In this document: positions 10,369-23,057 of the stretch, piece by piece
How positions within the stretch are numbered: position 1 is the stretch's first letter
How the letters are laid out: the number at the start of each line of letters is the position of its first letter
Origin: Pyronema omphalodes
Taxonomy: Eukaryota > Ascomycota > Pezizomycetes > Pezizales > Pyronemataceae
Direction of reading: 5' to 3'
Assembly: GCA_024516155.1 (NCBI GenBank)
Contig: JAJJXM010000034.1
Span: 310,001-374,000 of the forward strand
DNA length: 64,000 bases
Translations under genes and position numbers: made by a program
The notes under the pieces: model-generated
What the model was told of the DNA's origin: nothing
Seen by the model: only the letters and a program-made list of their open reading frames with translations
Database searches by the model: none

Positions 10369-11689
10369 GAAAGACGGATGGGTGGATAGTTATCATGGGG
10401 TTTTACTATTTGGGTATTCGCTATTCAGTCTTTGCGGGCTTTCTTTTTGCGCGGGAAGGTTTAAGATGGATTGCGGGGCCTGTGGCATGTTTCCTTACTT
10501 TGATATTTCGTAAGCACCGTGTCAGCATTTGATGACTGCTTGTCTTCCCGGATTTGTGATATATTTTCCGAGTTGGTTGAAGTAAGGGAAGTTGAATCTG
10601 CGGTTGATTAATCAAGTACTATAAAGATTTGGAACTTCTCTGTCGAGACTGTTGTGGACATTCCAGAAGTTGGAAAAGAAATACATAATGTCGATGTTAT
10701 TGATTATACTGCTCGTTGAAAACATCGACTGGGGTCATAGTGGATGAAGTCTTTCTGAAATAGTGTGTTACAGACCTACAGCCACCCACAAGCGCGAGTA
10801 ACAAAACACAATCGCGCGAGGCGAACACGAATCATGGATATTTGCACCTAAGCATGACTTTCTCCAATATGCCGCACGTCCCTTGATATGATAAGAAAGT
10901 GCAACCAAAATAAGCAAAATTGTCTTCACGACATTTCTTCACTTTTATCTTCGACAGATCGATACGAAGATACGTGGAAAGTGCAGATGTAATACATAAG
11001 CTCTATCGGTTTATTCATGACGCCATATATGCTCAAATTGGTAATAAAAATCCCGCGTTTGCTATAGCCATGAGTAAATAAAGGGTACAAAACCCCCGGG
11101 TTTATCAAGTATGAAAACTCTAGAGGAAGCGGTAAATAAATCGCCTTGTAAAATAAAGTAATTCTTCAGGTTTAGCTCCCTAAGTGTTATATCTCACTCA
11201 TTGCTGTAACACCCTAGCCCAGTCTCCAGAAAACCTGCACCAGCCCTAGCTTTGGTTAATGACTTTGTAAACCAGTATAATAAATAACATCAACATTATT
11301 TATTTCTACTCTCAGCGTCTGGATTAAATGTTCACAATAAGATAACACTAGACATCAAATTCTACAACTATGATAAATTCCAATCATCTCCAAGTTAAAC
11401 TCCCCTCAATTCCCCCAGCCCGGGGATCCACTAGCCATCGGATACTGCCACAGCTCTTATCCTTGTCTAATTATTCAACATCAAAGTAAATCAAATACAC
11501 CAGGTAATCCACCATATCCATTTCCAAGACTACAGACTACAAACTTCCCGAAAAACAGTAACCCCCACAATAACCATTCATCCATCCATTCATCCATTCA
11601 TCCATTCATCCGTCCATAAAACCCCCCTTCAAACCTCCCATCATTTCCCCATTTCCTTAAACCCCATACCAAAACCCCCCTTCCCACCC

Positions 11690-11819
11690 CCAATACCTCC
11701 TCCCCCACCTTTCCCCCACCCCATCACCACCTCATCACCAGCCCCATCTCCGCCACCCCAAATACGGCCGTATCCAATATCTCCAATCCCAATCCCAGCC
11801 TGCCGCAGCCGTATTATAA
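11690..11819 (+). pseudogene. Decayed peptide gene copy E
   Basis: The similarity to copies A-D is patchy. A CACCTCATCACCAGCCCCAT-like signal-peptide portion, TCCGCCACCCC, AAATACGGCCGTATCC and the ending GCAGCCGTATTATAA are recognisable. The start codon is lost, the segment encoding NPQR is deleted, and the C-terminal part is scrambled, so no continuous frame remains. Its position relative to copy D (about 1.43 kb, head-to-head) matches that of C relative to B. Confidence 0.6.
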
Positions 11820-12427
11820 CCCGATGATATCTCCCTGTCCCCCTTTGATTAATACCCCTTATATCCTAAAGTCTAATACAATAACTAATAACCAATACCA
11901 CACCATATATTTACCATCACAACCCATGCTAGCAAAGAAAATAGTATCGACTATCTTTGCGGGAGTTATAGGGTGCTTGCGTATAGTGATGGTGATGGTG
12001 ATGGGATTGCACTTCGAGGGGGGGATTATGATTCCGGGGATGTAATGGAGGTTATGGAGGTTATGGGGGGGATGGAAGGATGGTGAGTTATTTATTTAGT
12101 TGCATTTGAAGTAATTGTGGACTTTTGCTGTTAGGATGCTGGGGATGCTTACGGGGTGGTTTTTTTATCGTTATATGAGGACTGGTTGTTGGGTTGATCG
12201 ATTGGGGTTGGTATAACTATCCCTAAGTGGTATCTATGGAGACGGTGTTGATTTGTATCTACAGTCTACTTGGGTTTGATCTTGAATTTACAATGCTTCG
12301 GGGTTTGAGGCTCGGGTATCCTACAAAAGCTACAAAACTAAAAGGAAAAAAATATCGCCCGGTGGGCCAAAAACATCATCCAAAAGGCCAAAAACCTCTG
12401 TAGGCCACATCCCAAAAAAGCTATGAC

Positions 12428-13607
12428 TCATGACTCCGAATCTCGCTCCACATAAACCAACCATCCTTCGATTTTCTCCTCTTTCTCTCCCTCTTTTTCT
12501 TCCAGGGTCTCATCGTCCTGCTTCCCATTATTCCGAACCTTATCCCCGCCGTCATTCCTTCCCCGCTTTCCATCCCTCCACCACGCCCTCGCCAACGCCG
12601 CCCCACTCTCAGTCAACTGACTAAACGCCACCATATCCCTCTGCACCACCATACCATAAACCAACCCCTTTCTCGCCTCCTCAATCAACCTCTTTCCCCA
12701 ACCCAACCCTCTTTTCCCCCTCGCCACCCAAACCCTACAAACTCCCACAAGCGCCTTCCTCTTCCCCCTCCATCTCACACCATTATCCACAGCCAGAAAC
12801 CCCTCCTCAATCCTCTCCGCCAGTAACGCAGCCACCACCATCCCCGCTTCCACCCCTAGAAATAACTTATATCTCCCCCCCTTGATCCACAATATCTTCT
12901 CTGGGATACTAGCAGCCGACAACTCCGTATCCACGACTTCCATCACCTCTTTCGCTTTCTTTTTCCAAGCAGCAGGAGAGCTGGAGGTAATGGTGACGAT
13001 AGGATCTGTCCAGGATGATAAGGCTGAAATTCCTTTGGATACACCGTTGTGGAATCGTGTATGGAGAAGGCTATCGACGGAGGGGGAATAGGACATTGAA
13101 CAGACGGCACAGGTTAGGAGAGTGCTTTGGCCGAGGTCGAGTGTCATTTGTGTAAGTTTTGGCGCGGGTTTGAGGGAGGAGGGTTTGGGGCGTGGTTTTT
13201 TGGATACGGAATTTGGAAGACGCCGGAGGAGTGTGAAGGCGGATTTCAGAGGGGGTTTTGAGGGACTTGAGGATGCGGTGGTAGGTGTGGGGGCTTTGGT
13301 AGAGGTAGAGGTATTGCCGGCGGAGTTGATAGTGTCCTGGGTTAAAGAACCCGTGGATGGTCTCTTTGGGGATGGTTCATCGTGGTCTGTATTTGAAATA
13401 TCCGAAAGACGTCTTCGTTTCAGCGGGTGGGTGTCATTATCCGTACTCTCGGTGGTGACAGTGGAGGCTGTAGTAGAGGAAGAGATAGCAGTTGTGTGTT
13501 TTCGGCGGCCATAGGTTACGGTTGGTCGACTGATAATTAATGTTAGAGGAGAACAATTAGTGTTTAGGTTCGGAAAAAAATAATATGCTTTACCGTGAAT
13601 GAAACAT
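12428..13607 (-). CDS. ECO1: Cohesin acetyltransferase Eco1, 371 aa, two exons (13607-13594, 13529-12428)
   Basis: This nuclear N-acetyltransferase acetylates Smc3 to establish sister-chromatid cohesion during S phase. A 64-nt intron (13530-13593, GTAAAG...TTATCAG with CTAAC branch) joins a 14-nt first exon to give an N-terminus MFHSRRPTVTYGRRK, the TYGRRK start typical of fungal Eco1. Residues 10-130 are disordered. QMTLDLGQ (about 132) is a PIP-box-like PCNA contact. Cys145, Cys148, His161 and His165 form the C2H2 finger. The acetyltransferase core spans about 266-323 (GVCRVWVARGKRGLGWGKRL, later MVAFSQLTESG). The tail is charged and ends with WLVYVE. The longer frame from 13714 is rejected because the intron breaks it. 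Three ACGCGA boxes lie upstream. Confidence 0.92.
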
Positions 13608-13634
13608 GGCGGGGTTACCAAAAAGGGTTCTAAC

Positions 13635-13726
13635 ACGCGAGGTTCTGGAGAATTGTGTTTTACGGGAGACGCGAAGAAGGTTGGCGGATGGTGGACGTGT
13701 AGTTTCATGGTCACGTGGTAACGCGA
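13635..13726 (+). promoter_or_regulatory. Three ACGCGA (MBF-like) boxes upstream of ECO1
   Basis: ACGCGA occurs at 13635-13640, 13669-13674 and 13721-13726, all in the same orientation and within 120 bases of the ECO1 start at 13607. MCB-type elements bind the MBF complex at G1/S in yeasts; use here is inferred from gene function. Confidence 0.5.
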
Positions 13727-14606
13727 TATAGTCTGAACTAGCGTAGTGTATTAGAAGTTATGCATATCTAACGTCGACTTGATAACTTCCGCTAAATGGA
13801 GCAAGTGGGTATCGACTGAGCTGTACGGTGCGTAACTTATTCCAGTATAAAAACTCCATATTTCAGTTATATAATCCGAAATCATCATAGCTTAGAAGTA
13901 TCAATTTCCAACCTCCCTCTTAACCTATCCCTAAACTAAAGAACCATCTTCTCAATAAAAAAATAATTCACAAATAAAAGCCTTCCTCCTCCTATCCATA
14001 ATTAATCTCCTCAAAACAATAAAAAAATAAAAAATAAAAAATGGAAAAGACTTGGGCTTCCGAACCCCCGGGTGGGGGGGGGGGGGGATTACGTATCATT
14101 ACAAATTCATGGTGATTATGAATCCGATCCCCTATATATATGTAGACAATCACAATCACAATCATAATCGCAAATACCTTCATGTACACACGAAACCCAC
14201 TCCCCATGACGCAATTCTTAAAAAAAATCCCTTCCCCTCCTCCCCTTATTTTTACGTATGTAATGTAATCATCGCATGTATACCTTGACATAAAAAAATA
14301 TACAAATTTGTTTTTTTGGTTTAATATACAAGTCGTTTATAGATTAAACTGCCTAGAACTTGTCTGGTATGTCTACATAGATAATCCTAAATATCCTACA
14401 TAAGGTCCTAGGCTTCAGCTAGATCCATTTTTTGAAAAGTTGCAGAGCTAGAATTATAATCTACTACCGCATCTGCTTCTCTATACTGTCTATATCCCCC
14501 CCCCCCCCCCCCCCCCACCAAAATGGCTCGGCTTCTACTTCCTCCTTTTATCATATCTCAAACCATCCTCCTCATACCTCTTATTGTCACATCCTCGGTT
14601 CTCCCG
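13727..14606. other. Intergenic region with homopolymer runs
   Basis: Lies between ECO1 and the 3' end of the next minus-strand gene. It is AT-rich, with a G run near 14075-14088 and a C run of about 21 at 14496-14516. No gene is visible; short frames over the C run are repeat artefacts. Confidence 0.5.
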
Positions 14607-16169
14607 TTACCTCGATTTATTCCAACCTCCTCCCCGGAACTTAGGTTGCCCTCTTTTCCCATTTTCACTAAACCTCGGTTTCTTATCCTTCTTCGGAGAA
14701 ACTCTCTTATCCGTAATTATTGGACCATATCCTTCATCCTGATACTTCTTCGGACCATAATTTTTCATAATATATTCCTTAACCCTTATCTCTCTTCTCT
14801 GTGCCCTGCTTAATGGAAGTATATCTAGCTCGGCCGCAGCTTCTAGGATGTGTTGTTTGTGTTTTAGTTTTTTGGCTTGCTTATTAGTTAGGCGGGGATT
14901 CTCTTCTGTTTCCTCGGAACTAGGCCGCGTGGTGGCTGGATTTGAGGGAGTAGGAGATTGGGAGATGTGTTCGGGATCGATGGGCTCGGGGGGTTCTGTG
15001 GTGGCGTTTACGTCAGATGGGATGTGGTCATCTTCCTTCGGTTCCTTCTCAGAATTGGTAGAAAACTCATTGGTCTGCCCAGAATTGGTAGTAGACTTCA
15101 TGGTCCGCTCTTCAGGCTTCTCCTCTTCTGCCATTGTAGAACTAGGAATCTCCTTGGGATGTTCTGTGGGCGTATGCGCGGGTTTCTGTTCTTCCGACGG
15201 AGGAAGGCGAAGAGCACCGGTACGTTTCAAGTAGTCAATTGTTGCTTCTATTGTTGCATGATTCTACTCTCGTTAGTAAGGCCTCATACAGCAAATTCGA
15301 CATTTTCTCTTCGGGTTCCTCTAAAGTTCATCTTGAGTTCTTGTCATTTTTGTATTTCCACTTACCTTGCCAAGTGGTCCCCTATGCCAGACCAACATAT
15401 CACGATTCCTGACTACCAGAAACTCCGGCTCCATTGTATCTTGTCCTGCCTCCATTTTCCTCTTTAAAACCCTTGCGGCTTTTGGACCTCTGATTTCCTC
15501 CCACTCTTTTGGTATTTTGCCATCCTCTTGTTCAAGATATATAATCCTTTTTAATCTCCGAAGCCTAGTCCATGGAAAGTCACGCATCAAACCAACAGGT
15601 CTTACCCCTCCCTTCTGGGGATTTATAATCACCGCTTTCTTTCCTGTACGACTAAGCACCAACCCTTCTGGCATAGGTTTTGCGGCTAAAAAGTTCAAAT
15701 AACGATAGGCATAGTAGGTATCTTCTGGGGGAATGCATGGAGGCACGGTAACAAGGAGCGGGTCATCAAGATGAGCCTGGAGTTGGCGAGTAGGTTTAGT
15801 CGGCTGTGGTGGAGGTGGAGGCTGGACGGGTGCTGGTTTTGGCGATTTGTGGATTGCCCGAAACCGCTGGGGCAAACGTGGAGCGGGTTCCTGAGACACC
15901 GGTTCCTTTGGCTGTTCGACAGCGGGAGGACGATACGTGAGATCAGGCACCGGTACCTCAGGACGTAAAATGGCAGGCTTTTCGGCGATTACGGGATCAT
16001 CTCGATTCAATCTAAGTCGGCGGATGATAACATCTTTCGCATCGTGTGGAACAGCGAAATCTCCGGATTTCTCCCCTATGGGTCGCTCCTCGGACCAGTC
16101 GAAGCATTTGCGGACACGGAATTGAAGTCGGAGAATGGTACTCTGTCGGAATGCTGCTCGTGGGAGCAT
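14607..16169 (-). CDS. Unrecognised, probably mitochondrial protein, 486 aa, two exons (16169-15366, 15263-14607)
   Basis: I cannot name the family. The N-terminus MLPRAAFRQSTILRLQFRVR is basic and free of acidic residues, like a mitochondrial presequence. Residues about 75-145 are proline-rich. The best-ordered part is about 145-300, with PEDTYYAYRYLNFLAAKPMP, MRDFPWTRLRRLKRI and VVRNRDMLVWHRGPLGK. The intron (15264-15365, GTAAGT, TACTAAC branch, acceptor GAGAGTAG) joins in phase to NHATIEATIDYLKRTGALRLPPS. Then come an acidic disordered stretch, a basic helix (NKQAKKLKHKQHILEAAAEL) and a basic, Gly-rich end FRGGGWNKSR. Basic character and presequence would suit a mitoribosome or mtRNA-linked role, but this is inference. 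The splice is well supported by phase and branch site. Confidence 0.7.
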
Positions 16170-16299
16170 ATTGTTAAGGCTAAGGTGAGTGCCGTTGGTG
16201 GAGACGAGGTGGCGTGCCCGGCAGGGTGGACGCGCACATGAGCATACATAAAAGTTTGCACTAGCTCTTGCGCTTCTTGAACGTTTTCTACGGAGCGAA

Positions 16300-16715
16300 T
16301 GTTAATTCCTGACAGCTTCGATGCATGAGGAAATGTTAGAAATGAAATTACAACTGAGCTTCAAAGGAGTAAATGTTTTTTTTCTCTCAGTTTTCATGCA
16401 TCTGGTAATATTTTGAATTAGCTTCTAATGGAATGTAAACGGAGTGAGTGCTGTTCCCCACAGCCTCGATGCATCAGGAAATGTTAGAAATGAACTTATA
16501 ACTTAGCTTAAACGGAGTAAATGTTTTTCCTCTCAATTTTCATGCATCTGGTAATATGTGAAATTAGATTCTAACGGAATGTAAACGGAGTGAATTGTGT
16601 TCCCCACAGCTTCGATGCATAAGGGAGTATTTTGAATCAAATCAACACCATACAACAGAGTGTAAACGGAGCGAATATTATTCTATTCCTTTCAGCTTCC
16701 ATGCATACAGGCTTC
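16300..16715. repeat. Tandem repeat, about 148-bp unit, nearly three copies
   Basis: Units begin at GACAGCTTCGATGCAT (about 16311), CACAGCCTCGATGCAT (about 16459) and CACAGCTTCGATGCAT (about 16607). They share GGAAATGTTAGAAATGAA, TTTTCATGCATCTGGTAAT and GTAAACGGAGTGAAT. Each complete unit carries two ATGCAT palindromes. The third copy is truncated. The array lies just upstream of the minus-strand gene that starts at 16169. Confidence 0.85.
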
Positions 16716-17804
16716 CCCTCACACTAGCAAGATGATTATTTTTCATAAATCAACCCCCAAAAATGTCCAATATCCAATTTCATTGGGTGAGAGGTCCGGC
16801 ACTGGTGGGCGCCTAGGGAAATGTTCGTTGCCTTAGTATTGTTGTTACTACTTGCTAGCAGCTGTTGGAATCGTCAATCAGCGGCGAAGAAAGCAATAAT
16901 GCTTGCCTCCAAAGGACACAAGTTTCATGACTTTGTTTCGTAAAGGAAAAGCCGTATTTTATAAAGAAACAGCCCATTCCAAAGGGAAACCGCAGAATTC
17001 CCAATGAACAGTCCAGTCCGTTCCAATAAAAACGCCATGAGCGTCTCATCCATAATACGGTAAATCGCCCCGCAAGTCGTCCTAGCCAAAACTACTTCTA
17101 AAACATCAGGTGCCCGCTGATAGGGCCTGACAGTCCTTACCATCCCCACCTGTAACATCTCCTGTCCTCCCCTGCCATCATCCTCTTTTCCTTCTCACCC
17201 CTCTCCCCCGTTCGTTCGTTCCCCACTCCTCATCCGACAAAAAAACAATTGCATCTCCGTTACATCTCATCTCAAGACGCCATCCGATCCATCAATCCAT
17301 TCCTACACTGCTAAGCCCCTCTAGAAACATTTATCTTGTAAGCCGACTCATTCTTCATCCCCTCGCAAAACAGCTGTTGTGAAGCTCGAAGCTCTTTTAC
17401 TGCAACGGGTTGGTGGTGCCCCGCTGCAACCGCACCCCACCTCTCCAAACCCCTCACCTGGACATCTTCAGCCACCGTGTCGCCGCCCATTTCGTGCAAA
17501 GTCGAGAAAGTCAAGAGCGCATTGCGAAAGGTTGCCGCTAACGCCTGTGCTTCGAGCTATCAGGTCTCCTCCTCCTTGTGCGTCGAACTATCTTCAACAC
17601 ACACGACCTTCTCTCCTTTCGATCGCCATCTCGTCTCGCGCCGCTACGGTCCGTTCCCGCCTGCGCATTGCTTCTCAGGTTAGTCGCATACTATCATTCG
17701 TTCGAGTTTATTTCGTTTGACTTCGAGACTCATCACGGTGCACTCAGTTCAATCGTTAACCGCCCCCACCGCATCTCCATCCCTTCCGCCGAGCAAACAT
17801 AAAC
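16716..17804. other. Upstream and leader region of the MAP kinase gene
   Basis: No supported coding sequence. The part from 17160 to 17800 is pyrimidine-rich with few G runs, as expected for a fungal 5' leader. A 5'-UTR intron could begin near 17680 (TCAG followed by GTTAGT is seen), but I cannot fix its ends. Confidence 0.45.
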
Positions 17805-19017
<1,213 letters not shown>

Positions 19018-20187
19018 ACTGGCGATGATGACGACGGCAAAGATAAGAAGATCAGGAGTTTGTTAGTCGCGCTTTTTAACCACAATTTACCGTATACCCC
19101 CAGATATTTTGTATCTTTTTTTTTGTTATTTACGTTTCCTTTTTGGCGTGCACTGGTTCATATTCCCCGTTTTTTTGTATGTCTGATTCGAGATAAGATC
19201 ATGTTGGATTAGTACTAGTTGTAACGGTTTCCTTTGTAGACTGTTTGAGGAGATAGCTTGAGGGAATTCAATACAACTCTGTTCGTTGGTATTACATGCA
19301 TACATAGTTTCGTGGTGAGGAGAAGTTTGTGGAGTGTGCAACGGATGATCCTTCCAGCGTTGATCGGAGATGACACGAACAACGGTTTCTCAGTGTCTAC
19401 ATATCCCAGTGTCGAGACAGAACCGGACATCTTTCCAGTGTCACTCAAAACTGCCCCTCCCTCATGTTCCTGATCTGATCTGATATGGAGAATGCGTGTG
19501 TAATGACAGCCGAGGATGTGTTGTGCTTGTGCACGGATCATGTATGTATGAGATGGGGTTCACATTGTTGTATCAGTCGAGACCACGTTTTGCACTCTGT
19601 CCCTGATTCTTGGACACGGGCGGGAAGCTGGTCTTTGGAGCGGGATCGGTGCTAGAGACAATCGGGGGGGATAGACAAGCTAGATTAGGCTGTTGCTATT
19701 GGACCGGATTCACCATATAGCCAAACTTAGAACATCCAAGTCGGAGAGAGGGCGGGGTGGGTTGGGTGGGTGGGCATTGACGTCACTGATGAAGCTGGTG
19801 GATAGAGGAAGAAATAGGAGATGGCCTGAGATAGATTCAATTAATTGTCGACTTAGTTTCCCCCTCCATCTTCCATCTCTTCATCTCTCCCGACTCCAAC
19901 TCCAACTCCCTCTCTTCCTATAGATTTTCATCAAGTACTTTACCTTGGCGTAGTTGGATTGCTCCAACTTCTCTCCCTCTCTCTCCCTCTCTCTCTTTCT
20001 ATCGAACAAAATCTCCGTCTTCCTTGGTATTTCCATCAAACACCTTGGGGTAGTTCAGTCGCTTCAGCTTTTCTAATAACGATAATCCCTTTGAAGTGAA
20101 GTGGTTCGTCCAATTAACTATACTAAATCCCGCTTTCTCTGACATTCCCCGCGTTGCAGCTCGCGGTCCCGTCCCAACCACAAAAAA
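19018..20187. other. Intergenic region between the MAP kinase and TPS2 genes
   Basis: 3' flank of the MAP kinase gene, then a promoter/leader with CT-rich stretches (about 19855-20000) before the TPS2 start. No gene or RNA could be supported. Confidence 0.5.
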
Positions 20188-23057
20188 ATGTCCCTCCCCT
20201 CTGCTGTGAAGCAGCTTGCCAGCAACGTATTCTCCGGATCCCCTCTTTCGCAATCAGCCTCAGTCGCTGAAGTTGCCCTCCCCGACCCTGCAGATGCACC
20301 CAACGGTGTTAAGCTCTCAGGCAACATCATCTCTGCAACCTTTCTTACACCGTACACCATCGGCTATCGACGCCACAAAGAAGCAACCGATAACAAGAAC
20401 GTAACATGGGAGCTTACGCCGCGTCGTGGTTCCTCAGCTCTTTATGATACCCTGAAACATCTTGCTTCTAAAGAAAATAAATGGAATCATACTATTATTG
20501 GTTGGACTGGGGAAATCTCGGAGGTCGATCAGGACTCGCAGTATAATCCTACTCAACATTTACAGAATTCCAGATTGGCGCATACCGGAAATCCTCCCCC
20601 TGCTCAGGTTACGACTGCGGGAAAACCTACCCCTCCGAGTGCGCTTTCAGCCAGAAATAAGAGTCACGTCACTCCGCCTCCGGTACCCATAGTCGGTGAT
20701 GGGGATGATAGAATGACAATGAAGGGGGACTACTCCCGCGTTAGAACTGAGGAGGAACAGAACCCTTGTGTCAGCCAAGAGGAGCGGGAAGATCTTCAGA
20801 AGACTCTTGGTGTAAAGTGTAAGGATGTTGGATGGGACAAAATCCGTGCAGTCTGGTTAGGAGATGAGAAGGATGGAGGAATCTCCCTGACCAATATGGA
20901 GCGATGGATGGCCTACGCCGAGAAGGGTATGTTCGGAGCTCAGAGCTGAGGTTAGAAGATAGTTACTGACACCTCATAGTCCTCTGGCCTACCTTCCATT
21001 ACATTATTCCCCAAACCTTCCCTGTTGCTGAGGGTGCTACCCTAAGAGAAAAGGACTGGTGGAAGGACTACAACAAGTTCAACAACGCCTATGCCGATGA
21101 GATCATGAAGAGCTACACTCCCGGCGATATAATCTGGATTCACGATTACCACCTCTTGATGCTTCCTGAGATTCTACGCAAGCGTCTCGGCCGCGATGTA
21201 CACATTGGATTGTTTGTACACGCGCCTTGGCCATCTTCCGAAATCTTCCGTATCATCTCGCATAGGAAACAGATCCTCAACGGAATGCTCGCTGCTAATA
21301 TGATTGCCTTCCAATCTGAAACTTACAAAGAGCATTTCATCTCTTGTTGCAAGCGTATCCTAGGCTTTGGAGAGTCCTTGGATAAGGATGGTAAAATCAC
21401 CGGTGTTGAGACTTATGGTTCTCATTGCGCTGTTCATGCTTTGCCCATTGGAATCGACTACCAGAAAGTCCGAACCGCGGTTACTAACCCCGATGTTCAG
21501 GAGAACATGGATAAGATTCGTAAGGGATATGGTGACCGCAAAATTATCGTTGGTAGAGACCGTTTAGACTCCGTCCGTGGAGTTCTTCAGAAGCTTCGTG
21601 CTTTTGAGAGGTTTTTGGAAACACACCCTGAGTGGATTGATAAGGTATGCCCTTGCCCTAAACCCAAGTGCTTCTAGAGATGGTACCCTAATACTAAACA
21701 GGTGGTTCTTATTCAAATTACCTCCCCGTCTTCATTGGCCGAGTCTCAAGCAATTGAATTGAAGGTTTCTGAGCTCGTCTCAAAGATCAATGGCCGCTTC
21801 GGATCCCTCCACTACACTCCCGTTCAGCACTACCCCCAGTACCTCCAGCCTCAAGAGTACTTTGCTCTTCTCCGTGTTGCATCTCTCGGCCTCATCACCT
21901 CTGTCCGTGACGGTATGAACACTGCCTCCCTCGAATACGTCATCTGCCAAGCAGAAACCCACGGACCGGTAATTCTCTCCGAATTTACGGGAACTGCGGA
22001 ATCTCTCCAAGATGCCATCATCGTCAACCCTACCAACACAGCGCAAGTCGCCTTTGAGATCAACCGCTGCCTAACCATGAGTCCCGCCGAAAAGAAATCG
22101 CACCATAAGAAATTATATGACTACGTTACTACCAACACTTCCCAAGCCTGGAACACCAAATTCCTTCGCTGCCTGTTCGACGAGCTTGAACGCAATGCCT
22201 CTCATCCTATTACCCCGGTTTTGGATTTCCAGAGATGTCTTGACGCTTATAAATCTCGCAAACAACGCATTTTCATGTTCGACTATGATGGAACTCTTGC
22301 GCCTATTGTTCAAGACCCTGAAATGGCAATCCCTGCTGACCGCGTGGTGCGCACCCTGAAGCGTCTTGCCCAAGAACCCGGTAATTCAGTATGGATTATT
22401 TCTGGCCGTGACCAGAATTTCTTATCCACATGGTTGGGACACATTGACGAGCTTGGATTGTCTGCAGAACACGGGTGTTTCCTAAGACGTCCTGGTTCTA
22501 CGGAATGGGAAAATCTTGCGGAAAAGATGGATATGTCATGGCAGAAGGTTGCGGAATCTGTTTTCCAGAAATATACCGAGAAAACTGCGGGATCGTTTAT
22601 TGAGAGGAAGAATATTGCTGTTACTTGGCATTACAGACGTGCTGAGTTGGGATTGGGTAGACATATGGCTGCATTATGTCATAAGGAAATGATTGAAGCG
22701 CTGGCCCCTTGGCCGGTGGAGGTAATGGAGGGTAAGGCGAATTTGGAAGTAAGACCGCAGGCTCTTAATAAAGGAGAGATTGTCAAGAGTTTGGTAAGGG
22801 ATATGAAGGAGGCTTTTGTGTTTTGTGCGGGAGACGACAGGACGGATGAGGATATGTTTAAGGTGTTGAATCAGCTAGAGGATGAGGAAAAGTTGAGAGG
22901 CGATGTGTTTGCGGTTACCGTAGGACCGAGCTCAAAGATTACAGAGGCAAAGTGGCATTTGTTGGAGCCAAGCGATGTCGTGGATGCGGCGGGAGTTTGT
23001 GCGGGGGTTGTGGATATTGCGGACTTGGCAGCGAGAGATAATGAGGAGGAAAGGTAA
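20188..23057 (+). CDS. TPS2: Trehalose-6-phosphate phosphatase Tps2/OrlA, 919 aa, three exons
   Basis: It dephosphorylates trehalose-6-phosphate to trehalose in the cytosolic trehalose synthase complex with Tps1, giving stress protection and control of glycolytic influx. Exons are 20188-20926, 20980-21644 and 21702-23057. Residues about 190-610 are a GT20-type domain (IIWIHDYHLLMLPEIL, HAPWPSSEIFR), kept in Tps2 proteins but not catalytic; the UDP-phosphate-contacting segment reads DRLDSVRG rather than DRLDYIKG. The HAD phosphatase domain covers about 655-890, with nucleophile Asp662 and Asp664 in FDYDGTLAP, IISGRD near 702 and GDDRTDEDMF at about 845. The N-terminal 180 residues hold a disordered insert. 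Length fits OrlA/Tps2 (about 900-950 aa). Both introns are under 60 nt. Confidence 0.96.

Larger units (their letters stand above)
4480..12060. repeat. Segmentally duplicated island carrying five copies of a small peptide gene
   Basis: Blocks of about 1.0-1.3 kb recur in both orientations. Each holds the peptide gene, its TATA-proximal region and long flanks. Shared landmarks include GATACGAAGATACG (about 5623, inverted near 7485, and about 10960), a block starting GCCGTGTACATGGAGGA (5824 and 8841) and TTGGAACTCAAAGGTA (6011 and 9657). Copy order is A minus, B minus, C plus, D minus, E plus. The pairs B-C and D-E are both head-to-head, with start codons about 1.46 and 1.43 kb apart, which suggests that a pair was duplicated as a unit. 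No transposase frame or terminal inverted repeat was found. Boundaries are approximate because the repeats have diverged. Confidence 0.8.

Noticed and set aside
13608..13714. Upstream start for ECO1 at 13714
   Set aside because: The intron at 13530-13593 would break this frame; the 13607 start gives the family-typical N-terminus.
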